Assembly (NCBI RefSeq): GCF_000520955.1
Contig: NZ_JACC01000006.1
Coordinates: forward strand, 124,001-188,000
Source of the DNA: Aquimarina pacifica
GTDB taxonomy: Bacteria; Bacteroidota; Bacteroidia; Flavobacteriales; Flavobacteriaceae
DNA: 64,000 nucleotides
Direction: 5' to 3'
The position numbers and the translations under genes are program-made. Under the pieces are notes generated by a model. It saw only the letters and a program-made list of their open reading frames with translations, was not told the origin of the DNA and did no database searches. This document shows, piece after piece, positions 34,019 through 43,431 of the stretch; position 1 is the first letter of the stretch, and the number at the start of each line of letters is the position of its first letter.

Positions 34019-35080
34019 ATGAGTACATATGAAAACATAATACAAAACCTTGGTGAAAAAGCTGATTTCTACTTGAATCATATTTGTGAAAAAATAACAA
34101 AAGATGAATTGCAGACACCAAGTGATAAAAATCTTGATAAGGTTTTTACAAATAGTAACAGAAATCCACAGGTACTTAGAAGCCTTAACCAATTATACAA
34201 CCACGGAAATCTTGGTGGCTCAGGCTACTTGAGCATCCTTCCTGTAGACCAAGGCATTGAGCATAGTGCTACTTTCTCATTCTATAAAAATCCGGATTAT
34301 TTTGACCCGGAAAATATCATAAAACTCGCCATTGAGGCAGGTTGTAATGGTGTGGCTTCCACCTTTGGTGTTTTGGGACTGAATGCGCGAAAATATGCCC
34401 ATAAAATACCTTTTATCGTAAAGATTAACCATAATGAGCTGCTTACCTATCCCAATAAATATGACCAAACGCTATTCGGAAAGGTAAAATCGGCTTGGGA
34501 TATGGGAGCAATTGCCGTAGGAGCTACGATTTATTTTGGCTCACAGGAAAGTAACAAACAGCTTAAGGAAATAGCCGAAGCTTTTGAAGAAGCACATAAT
34601 TTGGGAATGGCCACCATCCTATGGTGCTATACCCGAAATGAAGCTTTTAAAACTAAAAAAGAAGATTATCACGCAGCTGCTGATGTTACAGGGCAAGCAA
34701 ATCATTTGGGTGTAACTATTCAAGCAGATATCATTAAGCAAAAGTTACCTGTAAACAACTTTGGTTTTAAAGAGATAGGCTTCGGAAAATATGATGATGA
34801 TATGTATAAAACCCTCACTACCGACCACCCTATTGACCTGTGCAGATTACAAGTCGCAAATTGCTATATGGGTAAAATAGGACTGATAAATTCAGGAGGC
34901 GGTTCCAAAGGTGAATCGGATTTAACCGAAGCTATTACAACAGCAGTAGTTAATAAGCGTGCAGGAGGCTCAGGACTAATATTAGGAAGAAAGGCTTTCC
35001 AAAGGCCTTTTGGTGAAGGAGTAGAGCTATTGAGGTTGGTACAAAGTGTTTATTTGGATTCAAAAATTAATATTGCTTAA
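34019..35080 (+). CDS. fbaB: Class I fructose-bisphosphate aldolase, FbaB/DhnA type
   Basis: A 353-residue enzyme collinear with E. coli Fba[65 protein letters not shown] (with the Schiff-base Lys region) and [16 protein letters not shown], ending YLDSKINIA. It cleaves or forms fructose-1,6-bisphosphate through a lysine imine rather than a metal, so it would not be poisoned by copper or need zinc, which suits a metal-stress island. Confidence 0.95.
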   Translation: MSTYENIIQNLGEKADFYLNHICEKITKDELQTPSDKNLDKVFTNSNRNPQVLRSLNQLYNHGNLGGSGYLSILPVDQGIEHSATFSFYKNPDYFDPENIIKLAIEAGCNGVASTFGVLGLNARKYAHKIPFIVKINHNELLTYPNKYDQTLFGKVKSAWDMGAIAVGATIYFGSQESNKQLKEIAEAFEEAHNLGMATILWCYTRNEAFKTKKEDYHAAADVTGQANHLGVTIQADIIKQKLPVNNFGFKEIGFGKYDDDMYKTLTTDHPIDLCRLQVANCYMGKIGLINSGGGSKGESDLTEAITTAVVNKRAGGSGLILGRKAFQRPFGEGVELLRLVQSVYLDSKINIA

Positions 35081-35091
35081 CAAAACAAAAA

Positions 35092-36441
35092 ATGTTTGAT
35101 ACGGAGATAAAATCACTTAAATCACTCAATCACTACCTTTTAAAACTGGTAGAAAGTCGTCTATGGCTAAAAGTTATCATTGCCCTATTCTTGGGTGTTG
35201 GATTTGGTCTGCTATTGAGTCCACAAAATGGCTGGATAACGAAAGAAACTGCAGATGTTCTAGGTAACTGGTTGGCATTACCTGGTGTCTTATTTCTAAA
35301 ATTGGTACAGATGATTATGATTCCATTGATTGTGGCTTCCATCATCACAGGAATCGCCAGTAATGATAAGGATAGTCTAAAGAAATTAGGTGGTGGCGTA
35401 TTATTATATTTTCTGGGCACTACCATAGTTTCGGTTAGTCTCGGAGTTATACTATCACAACTATTCAAACCTGGACGTTTTCTACATCAACAATCTTTAG
35501 TAGAACATAACGATGTAACCGCAACCAATAGTGAAAGTGCTGAACTATCCTTCGGAATCGAAACGATTCCAGATGCCATTTCTAACCTGCTTCCTGAAAA
35601 TCCTCTGGCATCAATGGTAAGTGGTGAAATGTTAAGTATTGTGATTTTCACAATCATTATTGGTGTAGCTGTGCTATCTCTTGAAAATGCTTTACTGCGC
35701 CCAGTAAAGCTTCTTTTAAGTGCTATTCAGGAAGTCTGTATGACGGTGGTAAAATGGTCAATGCTTCTAGTGCCTATTGCCGTTTTTGGTCTTATGGCGC
35801 AGCTTACCTCTAGTGTTGGTTTGAGTTCTCTATCTGGTCTTACCTACTATGTAGTTGTTGTCCTGCTTGGTCTGTTGTTTTTGGTAATTTTCTATTTAGG
35901 GCTGATTGTTCTTCTGGGAAAAGCAAACCCTATGCATTTCCTTAAAAAAATAAGGGATGTTCAATTATTGGCTTTTTCAACCACAAGCTCTGCTGCTGTG
36001 ATGCCACTTTCTCTTCAAACAGCCGAGGAAGAACTAAAAGTAGACAAGACTATTAGCAATTTTATCATTCCCATAGGCGCCACCGTCAATATGGATGGAA
36101 CAGCACTCTATCAAACCATAACCACTCTATTCATAGCTCAAGCCTATGGATTGGAAATGAGTTTACTAAACATTATTGTGGTCATCGTTACCATCGTTGC
36201 TGCTTCCATTGGCACACCTGCAATTCCAGGAGGTGGTGTGGTGATACTCGCTTCTGTTTTGGGAAGTGTCGGTATACCAGCCGAAGGCATCATCATTATT
36301 ATTGGTGTAGAAAGATTACTCGGAATGTTCAGGACTGCTGTAAACGTAACGGGTGACCTTACAGCTTGTATGGTTTTTAATAGGTTTTATGGGAAAGCCC
36401 CAGTCTTAATTAAGGATAAAACTGATGTTAACTTTAAATAA
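35092..36441 (+). CDS. Dicarboxylate/amino-acid:cation symporter (DAACS, GltP-like)
   Basis: A 449-residue membrane protein with about eight helices and the family's re-entrant loops. Motifs are PLIVASIITGIAS, AFSTTSSAAVMPLSLQTAEE (the serine-rich HP1 loop), GATVNMDGTALYQTITTLFI and GTPAIPGGGVVILASVLGSVG. It would import C4-dicarboxylates or acidic amino acids with Na+ or H+, which pairs sensibly with the Na+ extruder NhaA upstream. It lies 11 bp after fbaB. Confidence 0.92.
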   Translation: MFDTEIKSLKSLNHYLLKLVESRLWLKVIIALFLGVGFGLLLSPQNGWITKETADVLGNWLALPGVLFLKLVQMIMIPLIVASIITGIASNDKDSLKKLGGGVLLYFLGTTIVSVSLGVILSQLFKPGRFLHQQSLVEHNDVTATNSESAELSFGIETIPDAISNLLPENPLASMVSGEMLSIVIFTIIIGVAVLSLENALLRPVKLLLSAIQEVCMTVVKWSMLLVPIAVFGLMAQLTSSVGLSSLSGLTYYVVVVLLGLLFLVIFYLGLIVLLGKANPMHFLKKIRDVQLLAFSTTSSAAVMPLSLQTAEEELKVDKTISNFIIPIGATVNMDGTALYQTITTLFIAQAYGLEMSLLNIIVVIVTIVAASIGTPAIPGGGVVILASVLGSVGIPAEGIIIIIGVERLLGMFRTAVNVTGDLTACMVFNRFYGKAPVLIKDKTDVNFK

Positions 36442-36447
36442 CCAAAT

Positions 36448-37368
36448 ATGACATTACTTCTAATATCCATATTGTTCATTTTTCCTGTTGTCGCTATAGC
36501 AGGATATCAACATTATAAGATTGTTAAGCACCCAGATTATGATGCCAACAAAACACTCTTAAATTATGAAATAGTAGGTTCTGGAAGAAGTAAACTCGTT
36601 TTATTGCACGGTTTAACAGGCTCGCTGAATTATTGGAAACGCAATTTAGAAAGTATTTCAAATACACACACTTTGCTATTAATAGACCTTCTGGGTTTTG
36701 GTGATTCACCTAAACCACAAAATGATTATTCGCTTTCAGTTCAACTAAAAGCTTTAGAATTGGTTTTACAAAAAGAAGGATTCAATGATGGAAGAACGAT
36801 TATAGGAGGGCATTCAATGGGTGCTATAATTTCAATGGCCCTATTGGAAAAACACTCAAATTGGTTCAAAGCAGGCATTTTTATTGGAATACCTGTTTAT
36901 AAGGATGCAGATGAATTTAAGAAAGTTATGTCCTCACATTCCTTTGTGGATAGGATATCAACAAGCAAATTCTCTAAATACATCTGTATGATTCATCCCA
37001 TTTTTATGTCGCGTGCATTTAAACCAGACAACCTCACGGATGATGTTTATGAAGATGCAAAAAAACATCATTGGCAGAGCTATTATTATTCGCTTACGAG
37101 GGTAATTCTAAAAACAGATTTATACAGGATTGCAAGAAAGATTAGAGATAGAAAAGTGCTTTTCATCCACGGAGCAAAAGACACTACCGCACCACTCAAG
37201 AATGCCATAGACTTGTCGAGGGTATTTACAAACGTAAAAACTGCTATCTCTACGGAGGGTGACCATCAGTTCTTTCTAAAAGAAGCAGAATTTGTATGGG
37301 ATACAATTCAAGATTTTTCTGTTTCAGATAAAAAATTACAAAAAACAATATCAAATGAGCACAAATAA
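36448..37368 (+). CDS. Alpha/beta hydrolase
   Basis: A 306-residue protein with an N-terminal hydrophobic segment (signal anchor) and a hydrolase fold: oxyanion loop LLHGLTGSLNYW, nucleophile elbow IIGGHSMGAIISM (Ser), acid in FIHGAKDTTAPLK and catalytic His in EGDHQFFLKE. Substrate is unknown; esterase or lipase activity is plausible. Its end overlaps the pfkA start by 14 bp. Confidence 0.88.
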   Translation: MTLLLISILFIFPVVAIAGYQHYKIVKHPDYDANKTLLNYEIVGSGRSKLVLLHGLTGSLNYWKRNLESISNTHTLLLIDLLGFGDSPKPQNDYSLSVQLKALELVLQKEGFNDGRTIIGGHSMGAIISMALLEKHSNWFKAGIFIGIPVYKDADEFKKVMSSHSFVDRISTSKFSKYICMIHPIFMSRAFKPDNLTDDVYEDAKKHHWQSYYYSLTRVILKTDLYRIARKIRDRKVLFIHGAKDTTAPLKNAIDLSRVFTNVKTAISTEGDHQFFLKEAEFVWDTIQDFSVSDKKLQKTISNEHK

Positions 37369-38344
37369 AATAAAACATATAGGTGTATTTACCTCTGGAG
37401 GTGATAGTCCGGGAATGAACGCTGCATTATACGCTATTACAAAATCTCCGGAAGTAAATGGTATAAAAGTAAGTGGTTTTCGAAAAGGATATGAAGGATT
37501 GATAGACGGTGACTTGGTTCAATTAAAGTCGCACGAATTACAAAAACTGACCCAAAAAGGAGGCACTATCCTAAAGACCGCAAGAAGCAAACGTTTTCTG
37601 GAATTGGAAGGTCGAAAAAAAGCCTTGCAAACCCTAAACGCAAACAAAATAGATGCGTTGATTGCCATTGGTGGTGATGGCACATTTAAAGGACTACTCG
37701 CTTTTTCAGAAATATGCAACATTCCGTTCATAGGCATTCCTGGCACTATAGATAATGATATCTCAGGTACGGATTATACCCTTGGTTTTGATTCCGCAGT
37801 AAACACAGCCATTGAAAATATTGATAAAATAAGGGATACTGCCGAATCTCACAATCGGGTATTTATTGTGGAAGTAATGGGACGGGATTCAGGTTACATC
37901 GGCATTCATTCAGGACTAATGGTTGGTGCGGATGCCATACTAATTCCAGAAAGCGATACGGACTTTATGTATCTATTGGATAAAGTAAAAAATTACGACA
38001 GTGAGGATGCTTTTCTAATCGTAGTTTCTGAAGGCGATGAAATAGGTGCCGAACTCGTTTCTTCAAAAATAAAGGAAGTCAATCCCAATGTCGATTTACG
38101 TATTACCAAGCTTGGCCACGTACAACGAGGTGGAAATCCTTCTGCTTTAGATAGAATGTTGGGCATTAGGCTCGGCGTTGCTGCTGTAAACGCCCTTTTA
38201 CAAGGTAGAAGCAACGTAATGGCTGGTGTTTTAAACAATCAATTACACTTTACTTCTTTTGAAGAAGTGGTCAAACAGCATGAAGTAAATAAAGAGTTGA
38301 AAGAACTTTTAGAACTATTTGGTAAACAAAAACGAGAAAAATGA
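37355..38344 (+). CDS. pfkA: 6-phosphofructokinase
   Basis: About 329 residues from the ATG at 37355 inside the hydrolase end; an earlier in-frame ATG adds an unrelated leader. Motifs are GVFTSGGDSPGMNAALYAIT, ALIAIGGDGTFKGLLAF, catalytic PGTIDNDISGTDYTLGFDSA and EVMGRDSGYIGIHSGL. The GGDG loop points to ATP rather than pyrophosphate as donor. It makes fructose-1,6-bisphosphate for the nearby aldolase. Its stop overlaps the cupin start by 4 bp. Confidence 0.94.
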   Translation: MSTNKIKHIGVFTSGGDSPGMNAALYAITKSPEVNGIKVSGFRKGYEGLIDGDLVQLKSHELQKLTQKGGTILKTARSKRFLELEGRKKALQTLNANKIDALIAIGGDGTFKGLLAFSEICNIPFIGIPGTIDNDISGTDYTLGFDSAVNTAIENIDKIRDTAESHNRVFIVEVMGRDSGYIGIHSGLMVGADAILIPESDTDFMYLLDKVKNYDSEDAFLIVVSEGDEIGAELVSSKIKEVNPNVDLRITKLGHVQRGGNPSALDRMLGIRLGVAAVNALLQGRSNVMAGVLNNQLHFTSFEEVVKQHEVNKELKELLELFGKQKREK

Positions 38345-38691
38345 AAACATACACAGAGGAAAGACCTTGGGGAAACTTTGAACGCTTTACCCATAATGAA
38401 ATAAGCACCGTAAAAATACTTACGGTCAATCCAAACGAAGAGCTAAGCCTACAGTTTCACCATAACAGGGAGGAATTCTGGAGAGTAATGGATGGAACGG
38501 GAAGTTTCGTAATTGGCGACAAAATAAAAGTTGGCCGGAAAGGGGACGATTTTTTTATCCCGAAGGAAACCGTACATCAAATAAAAACATCTGATTCTTC
38601 GGTAAGTATCCTTGAAATTTCTTTTGGAAATTTTGATGAAAACGATATTGTCAGGCTAAAGGACAAATACAACAGGGAAGACCCCAAATAA
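38341..38691 (+). CDS. Cupin, mannose-6-phosphate-isomerase type II-like
   Basis: A 116-residue single cupin with the PMI-type start (ERPWGNFERFTHNE), metal-ligand motif SLQFHHNREEFWRVMDGTG and second motif FIPKETVHQIKTSD. It matches the C-terminal isomerase cupin of mannose-1-phosphate guanylyltransferase/PMI proteins, standing alone here. It would interconvert mannose- and fructose-6-phosphate, linking glycolysis to the mannoside genes that follow. Confidence 0.82.
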   Translation: MKTYTEERPWGNFERFTHNEISTVKILTVNPNEELSLQFHHNREEFWRVMDGTGSFVIGDKIKVGRKGDDFFIPKETVHQIKTSDSSVSILEISFGNFDENDIVRLKDKYNREDPK

Positions 38692-38701
38692 ATATTACAA
38701 T

Positions 38702-39772
38702 ATGGAACATACACATCAAATTAATACCAGAATACCCATAGAGAAAAAAGGGATACTGCTCAGTCCCACTAAATTGAAATTTGAGAGCAATGGGGTTTTA
38801 AACCCTGGAATATTTCAAGAAGGTGAAGAGGTGCATATCTTTTACCGTGCGGTGGAAGATGGCAATTACTCCACCATTGGATATGCCAAAACCAATGAGC
38901 ATTTAGATCTCATAGAAAGGAAATCAAGCCCGTTAATAACTCGTGATTTTGATTATGAAAAACATGGTGTGGAAGATGCTCGTATTGTTAAAATTGAAGA
39001 TATCTATTATTTAACTTATACAGCTTATGACGGCATCAATGCCATGGGTGCTTTGGCAACTTCAAAAGACCTGAAACATTTTGAGAAAAAGGGGATAATC
39101 ACACCGTTCATTACCTACAATGAATATAAATACCATTTGGAGCATTGTAATCAGGAAAGATTGAATCCTAAGTATTATTATTACTACAACTTGTTTGCAC
39201 AAATTGGATTGGTAGATGAAAAACATAGGTATCTGAGGGATAAGGACATTGTCTTATTCCCAAAAAAAATCAATGGTAAATTTGTAATGCTCCACCGTAT
39301 ATGGCCAGGAATACAAATAGTACAGTTTGAAAAATGGGAAGACCTTACCAAAGAGTTTTGGGAAGATCATATAAAGAACCTTCATGATCATATCCTCATG
39401 GATCCCCTATTTGATTTTGAAGTGAATTATCTCGGTGCCGGATGCCCTCCCATACAAACAAAAGATGGTTGGCTGATGATATACCACGGAGTTTGTGAAA
39501 CCCACGTTGGAAAGACCTATCACGCCGCCGCTGCATTACTGGATATTGATGACCCCTCAAAAGTAATTGGACGATTGCCCTATCCCCTATTTTCCCCGGT
39601 AGAGGAGTGGGAACTGAAAGGTGTAGTAAACCACGTGGTGTTCCCAACAGGTACGGCATTGTTCGGGGACGACCTCCATATCTATTATGGAGCGGCCGAC
39701 AAGCATACGGCTGTAGCCAAAGTAAGCCTGAAAGCATTATTAAATGAATTAAAAAAAACAGCTATATCATGA
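38702..39772 (+). CDS. GH130 family beta-mannoside phosphorylase/glycosidase
   Basis: A 356-residue five-blade propeller enzyme of the GH130 type: EGEEVHIFYRAVEDGNYSTI, the catalytic-region motif HGVEDARIVKIEDIYYLTYT, GAGCPPIQTKDGWLMIYHGV and a C-terminal LHIYYGAADKHTAVAKVSL. Family members phosphorolyse or hydrolyse beta-mannosides. Its stop overlaps the GT4 glycosyltransferase start (ATGA), so the two enzymes should act on one polysaccharide or storage glycan. Confidence 0.9.
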   Translation: MEHTHQINTRIPIEKKGILLSPTKLKFESNGVLNPGIFQEGEEVHIFYRAVEDGNYSTIGYAKTNEHLDLIERKSSPLITRDFDYEKHGVEDARIVKIEDIYYLTYTAYDGINAMGALATSKDLKHFEKKGIITPFITYNEYKYHLEHCNQERLNPKYYYYYNLFAQIGLVDEKHRYLRDKDIVLFPKKINGKFVMLHRIWPGIQIVQFEKWEDLTKEFWEDHIKNLHDHILMDPLFDFEVNYLGAGCPPIQTKDGWLMIYHGVCETHVGKTYHAAAALLDIDDPSKVIGRLPYPLFSPVEEWELKGVVNHVVFPTGTALFGDDLHIYYGAADKHTAVAKVSLKALLNELKKTAIS

Positions 39773-42087
39773 AAAATCATAAAATTTTATTCGTTTGCTC
39801 ATATCCTCCACGCGAGTGCGGAATTGCTACTTTTTCACAAGATTTAATTACATCCCTAAAAAAAGGCTTTGGTACTACAATGCAAATCGAGGTGTGTGCA
39901 CTAGAAAATGAGTGCTGCGACGCTAATGATTATCCAGAAGAAGTTACATATAAAATAGATGCCCAAGAGTTAAGTTCCTTTTTCAAAGTAGCTAATAAGT
40001 TAAATGAAAGGGACGATATTGGGATGGTTTGTGTACAACACGAGTTTGGGCTGTTTGGAGGTGACTACGGTAGCCATTTAGTGGCTTTCCTTCTTAAGTT
40101 AGACATCCCAATCTCTTGTGTGTTTCATACGGTTCTTCCCAATCCTGATAAAAAAAGAACTAAAATAATGCAGGCGTTGGATGATCTTTCCGAGAAACTG
40201 ATTGTACTCACAAACAAATCCGCAGAAATACTAGAAATTGATTATCATATTGATACTAACAAAATAGCTGTCATACCCCATGGCACCCATATTGTGCTGT
40301 GGAAAGAAAAACAACGTCTTAAAAATAAATATGGCTTTCAAAATAAAAATGTGCTATCTACATTTGGTTTATTAAGTGAGAATAAAAATATAGAAACAGC
40401 ACTCCGTGCATTGCCAAAAATACTCCAAAAATTCCCTAACACAGTTTATCTGGTTTTAGGCAAAACACATCCTGAAATACTAAAGAGAGAAGGCGAAACA
40501 TATAGAGATACGCTTTTAAAAATAGTCGATAACTTGGGCATTAAGGACCATGTCATTTTTATAAACGAATATTTGGAACTTACCAGGTTGCTGGAATACC
40601 TATCCTTATCCGATGTTTACTTATTTTCATCTAAAGACCCCAACCAGGCCGTTAGTGGTACTTTTGCTTACGCCATGAGTTGCGGAAACCCGGTTATATC
40701 CACACCTATTCCCCATTCCAAAGAATGTCTTGATCCCAGTACTGGTATTCTATTGAATGATTTTGAAGATCCCATAGAAATTAGTAACGCTGTTATCGAT
40801 TTGCTGGAACAACCGCTAATAGCAACATCCATGGGAAAAAACGCCTTTCTTAAAATGCGTGCTTTTAGTTGGGAAAATGTAGCCATTTCCTATTCCGATA
40901 TTTTTCAGGATTATTTGCAACACAATGATTCTTTGGATTTTAGTTTGCCACCCATAAAAACAGACCATATTGAAGACATGACTACTGACTTTGGGATGCT
41001 TCAATTTTCAAATTTTAGTGTCCCGGACACGTCTTTTGGTTATACGCTTGATGATAATGCGAGGGCGCTAATAGCAATGCTTATGTATTATAAGCAAAAA
41101 AGAACGGACAAAGTCCTGCGACTCATTGAAATTTATATGGATTTCATTGTGTTTTGCCAACAGGACGATGGACTGTTCTATAATTATGTGGATTTTGAAG
41201 GGCAATTTACTGTTCAGAATACCGAAGTGAACCTGGAAGATTCCAATGGCAGAGCCATTTGGGCGCTTGGCTATGTGTTGTCTGATACGGAAAACCTACC
41301 AAAAAGTTTAGTAGCCAAAGCAGAAAACTGTTTTAAGAACGTCATACAAAATGTAGCAGATTTTAATTCCCCACGAGCCATTAGCTTTATATTAAAAGGA
41401 CTTTATTATTATCAAGAAAATGAGCCTAAAACCCAATATAATCAGTTAGCAGATACATTGGCCGAAGAGCTCTTGCGCATTTTTAATATTACCAGTGATA
41501 AAAAATGGGAATGGTTTGAAGATTACCTGACCTATGCCAATAGTATATTACCAGAAGCACTTTTATATGCGTGGCTTATCACAAAAAATAAAAAATACAA
41601 GGACGTTGCCGAAACTACTTTTGACTTTTTATTGTCACAATATTTTATGAAAGGACAAATTAAAGTCATTTCTAATGACGGATGGTTTCACAAAAGAAAC
41701 AAACGTACCTTTCATGGTGAACAACCCATTGAGGTGGCTTATACCATTCTTTCATTGGACCTGTTTTATAGAGTTACCCATAAAAAGAAATACGCCAAAC
41801 AGCTTCATACCGCATTTAGTTGGTTTTTAGGCAATAACCATCTCAAACAAATTATGTACAATCCTGTTAATGGCGCTTGTTATGATGGTCTCGAAGAAGA
41901 TAATATTAATATAAATCAAGGTGCAGAATCCAGTTTGTGCTACTTAATGGCGCGTTTAGTTGTTGAGAATTACCCTTTGGAGGTGGGTCTTAAAGAAACT
42001 AAATCAGATTTAAAGTTAAAAGAAGGAATTGGTTTTAAGACATTGTCAAAGATATCGTCCAAGAAAAGCACATCGGTCAAAGTTTAA
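39769..42087 (+). CDS. GT4 glycosyltransferase with C-terminal alpha/alpha-barrel domain
   Basis: A 772-residue two-part protein. Residues 1-400 are a GT-B/GT4 glycosyltransferase (FVCSYPPRECGIATFSQDL, VQHEFGLFGG, STFGLLSENKNIETALRALP, AVSGTFAYAMSCGNPVIST). Residues about 410-750 form a helical six-hairpin-like domain (DTSFGYTLDDNARALIAMLM, NLEDSNGRAIWALGYVL, TYANSILPEALLYAWL). The combination, coupled to GH130, suggests it builds or edits a mannose-containing glycan. The role of the C-terminal part is unknown and could bind or trim the chain. Confidence 0.85.
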   Translation: MKNHKILFVCSYPPRECGIATFSQDLITSLKKGFGTTMQIEVCALENECCDANDYPEEVTYKIDAQELSSFFKVANKLNERDDIGMVCVQHEFGLFGGDYGSHLVAFLLKLDIPISCVFHTVLPNPDKKRTKIMQALDDLSEKLIVLTNKSAEILEIDYHIDTNKIAVIPHGTHIVLWKEKQRLKNKYGFQNKNVLSTFGLLSENKNIETALRALPKILQKFPNTVYLVLGKTHPEILKREGETYRDTLLKIVDNLGIKDHVIFINEYLELTRLLEYLSLSDVYLFSSKDPNQAVSGTFAYAMSCGNPVISTPIPHSKECLDPSTGILLNDFEDPIEISNAVIDLLEQPLIATSMGKNAFLKMRAFSWENVAISYSDIFQDYLQHNDSLDFSLPPIKTDHIEDMTTDFGMLQFSNFSVPDTSFGYTLDDNARALIAMLMYYKQKRTDKVLRLIEIYMDFIVFCQQDDGLFYNYVDFEGQFTVQNTEVNLEDSNGRAIWALGYVLSDTENLPKSLVAKAENCFKNVIQNVADFNSPRAISFILKGLYYYQENEPKTQYNQLADTLAEELLRIFNITSDKKWEWFEDYLTYANSILPEALLYAWLITKNKKYKDVAETTFDFLLSQYFMKGQIKVISNDGWFHKRNKRTFHGEQPIEVAYTILSLDLFYRVTHKKKYAKQLHTAFSWFLGNNHLKQIMYNPVNGACYDGLEEDNININQGAESSLCYLMARLVVENYPLEVGLKETKSDLKLKEGIGFKTLSKISSKKSTSVKV

Positions 42088-42151
42088 AAATAACAAGAAA
42101 TGTATCAAACAGTTAGCGATTTTAACCCTACCAAGCAATAAAAAAGTAGTC

Positions 42152-43420
42152 ATGACAGAGGCCTTTAAAAATATCAACCCTTTTATCATTGGATTACTCA
42201 TTAGTATGGGTATAGGTCTGATCCTTGGATTGGAACGTGAGTACGACAAGTTGAAAGAGGAAGAAGGTTTTGCAGGCATAAGAACCTTCCCAATTGTGGC
42301 AATCATCGGTTTTATATTAGGAAACCTTACCACAGCTTACACACCTTGGTTGGTCATTATTATTGGGGCAGCATTTCTCTTGTTTTTGGCTTTGAGTCAT
42401 CTTTCTATCGTGCAAAAACACCTAATGACGGGGATAACAACCAATATGGCATTGTTCGCTACGTTAATTTTAGGTGTTATGGTTGCTAATCATTTGCATA
42501 AAGAAGCAGTTGCCACCGCAGTTATAGTGGTTACTCTGTTATCGTTAAAAACCACCTTCAATACATTCATAAAGAATATTACTTCAGAAGAGCTTTTTGC
42601 CTTTATAAAGTTTTCAATTATCGCGCTTCTTATTTTGCCTTTCTTACCAAATCAAGACTATGGACCCGAAGGTTTATTAAACCCTTTTGAGATTGGAGCA
42701 ATTATAGTGATTGTCTCTTTTCTGAACTTTATCGGCTACTTTCTTGTAAAATATGTAGGTTCTAAACGTGGTATTTTGCTCACCGCGATTTTAGGCGGAT
42801 TGATTTCAAGTACTGCTGTAGCTTGGATATATGCTTCCCGAAGTAAGGAATCGCCAGAACTTTCAAAAGAATATGCTGCCGGTATCATTATAGCTTCTGC
42901 CATAATGTTTCCCAGACTCGCTATTCTGGCCTATATTTTCAATAGTGCCATACTTTCCTATTTAGTTATTCCATTTACCATTCTTACCCTTATCTGTTTG
43001 GTAAGTGCACTCTTATTCATCAAAAAGAATACAGATGTCCCAAAAACAGCTATCAACCTTGGCAATCCTCTCAATATTTGGAACGCCCTTGGGTTTGGTG
43101 GTATTTATGTGATTATCCTGTTTGCCGTTTTTTATGGAAATCAATTTTTTGGCGAAAGCGGTTTATACTATTCGGCACTCATTGCGGGATTGGCAGACAC
43201 CGATGCAATAACTATTAGTATGGCAAAATTTGGGTCTTTGGAAGAAAAACTCGCACTGGCAACCAATGTCATTATAACAGCCACCATAAGTAATATGATT
43301 GTAAAACTTGGGATTACCTATTTCAAAGGCTCTAAAAAAACGGGGAAACTCGTGATGCTAATTTTTGGAACTGTTATCCTTGTCGGGATAGTCTACATTT
43401 TAATACAATTAGGAATTTAA
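42152..43420 (+). CDS. MgtC/SapB-DUF4010 membrane protein
   Basis: A 422-residue membrane protein from the ATG at 42152; a longer frame begins inside the previous gene and is rejected. The N-terminal MgtC-like part (LLISMGIGLILGLEREYDKL, GIRTFPIVAIIGFILGNLT) is followed by a DUF4010 part with many helices (LLTAILGGLISSTAVAWIYA, ALIAGLADTDAITISMAKFG). Function is not established; links to Mg2+ or membrane energy have been proposed for MgtC relatives. Confidence 0.85.
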   Translation: MTEAFKNINPFIIGLLISMGIGLILGLEREYDKLKEEEGFAGIRTFPIVAIIGFILGNLTTAYTPWLVIIIGAAFLLFLALSHLSIVQKHLMTGITTNMALFATLILGVMVANHLHKEAVATAVIVVTLLSLKTTFNTFIKNITSEELFAFIKFSIIALLILPFLPNQDYGPEGLLNPFEIGAIIVIVSFLNFIGYFLVKYVGSKRGILLTAILGGLISSTAVAWIYASRSKESPELSKEYAAGIIIASAIMFPRLAILAYIFNSAILSYLVIPFTILTLICLVSALLFIKKNTDVPKTAINLGNPLNIWNALGFGGIYVIILFAVFYGNQFFGESGLYYSALIAGLADTDAITISMAKFGSLEEKLALATNVIITATISNMIVKLGITYFKGSKKTGKLVMLIFGTVILVGIVYILIQLGI

Positions 43421-43431
43421 AAATGAAAATA

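Noticed and set aside
39396-39737. Minus-strand 113-codon frame inside the GH130 gene
   Set aside because: It is antisense to a well-recognised GH130 sequence and shows no family similarity.
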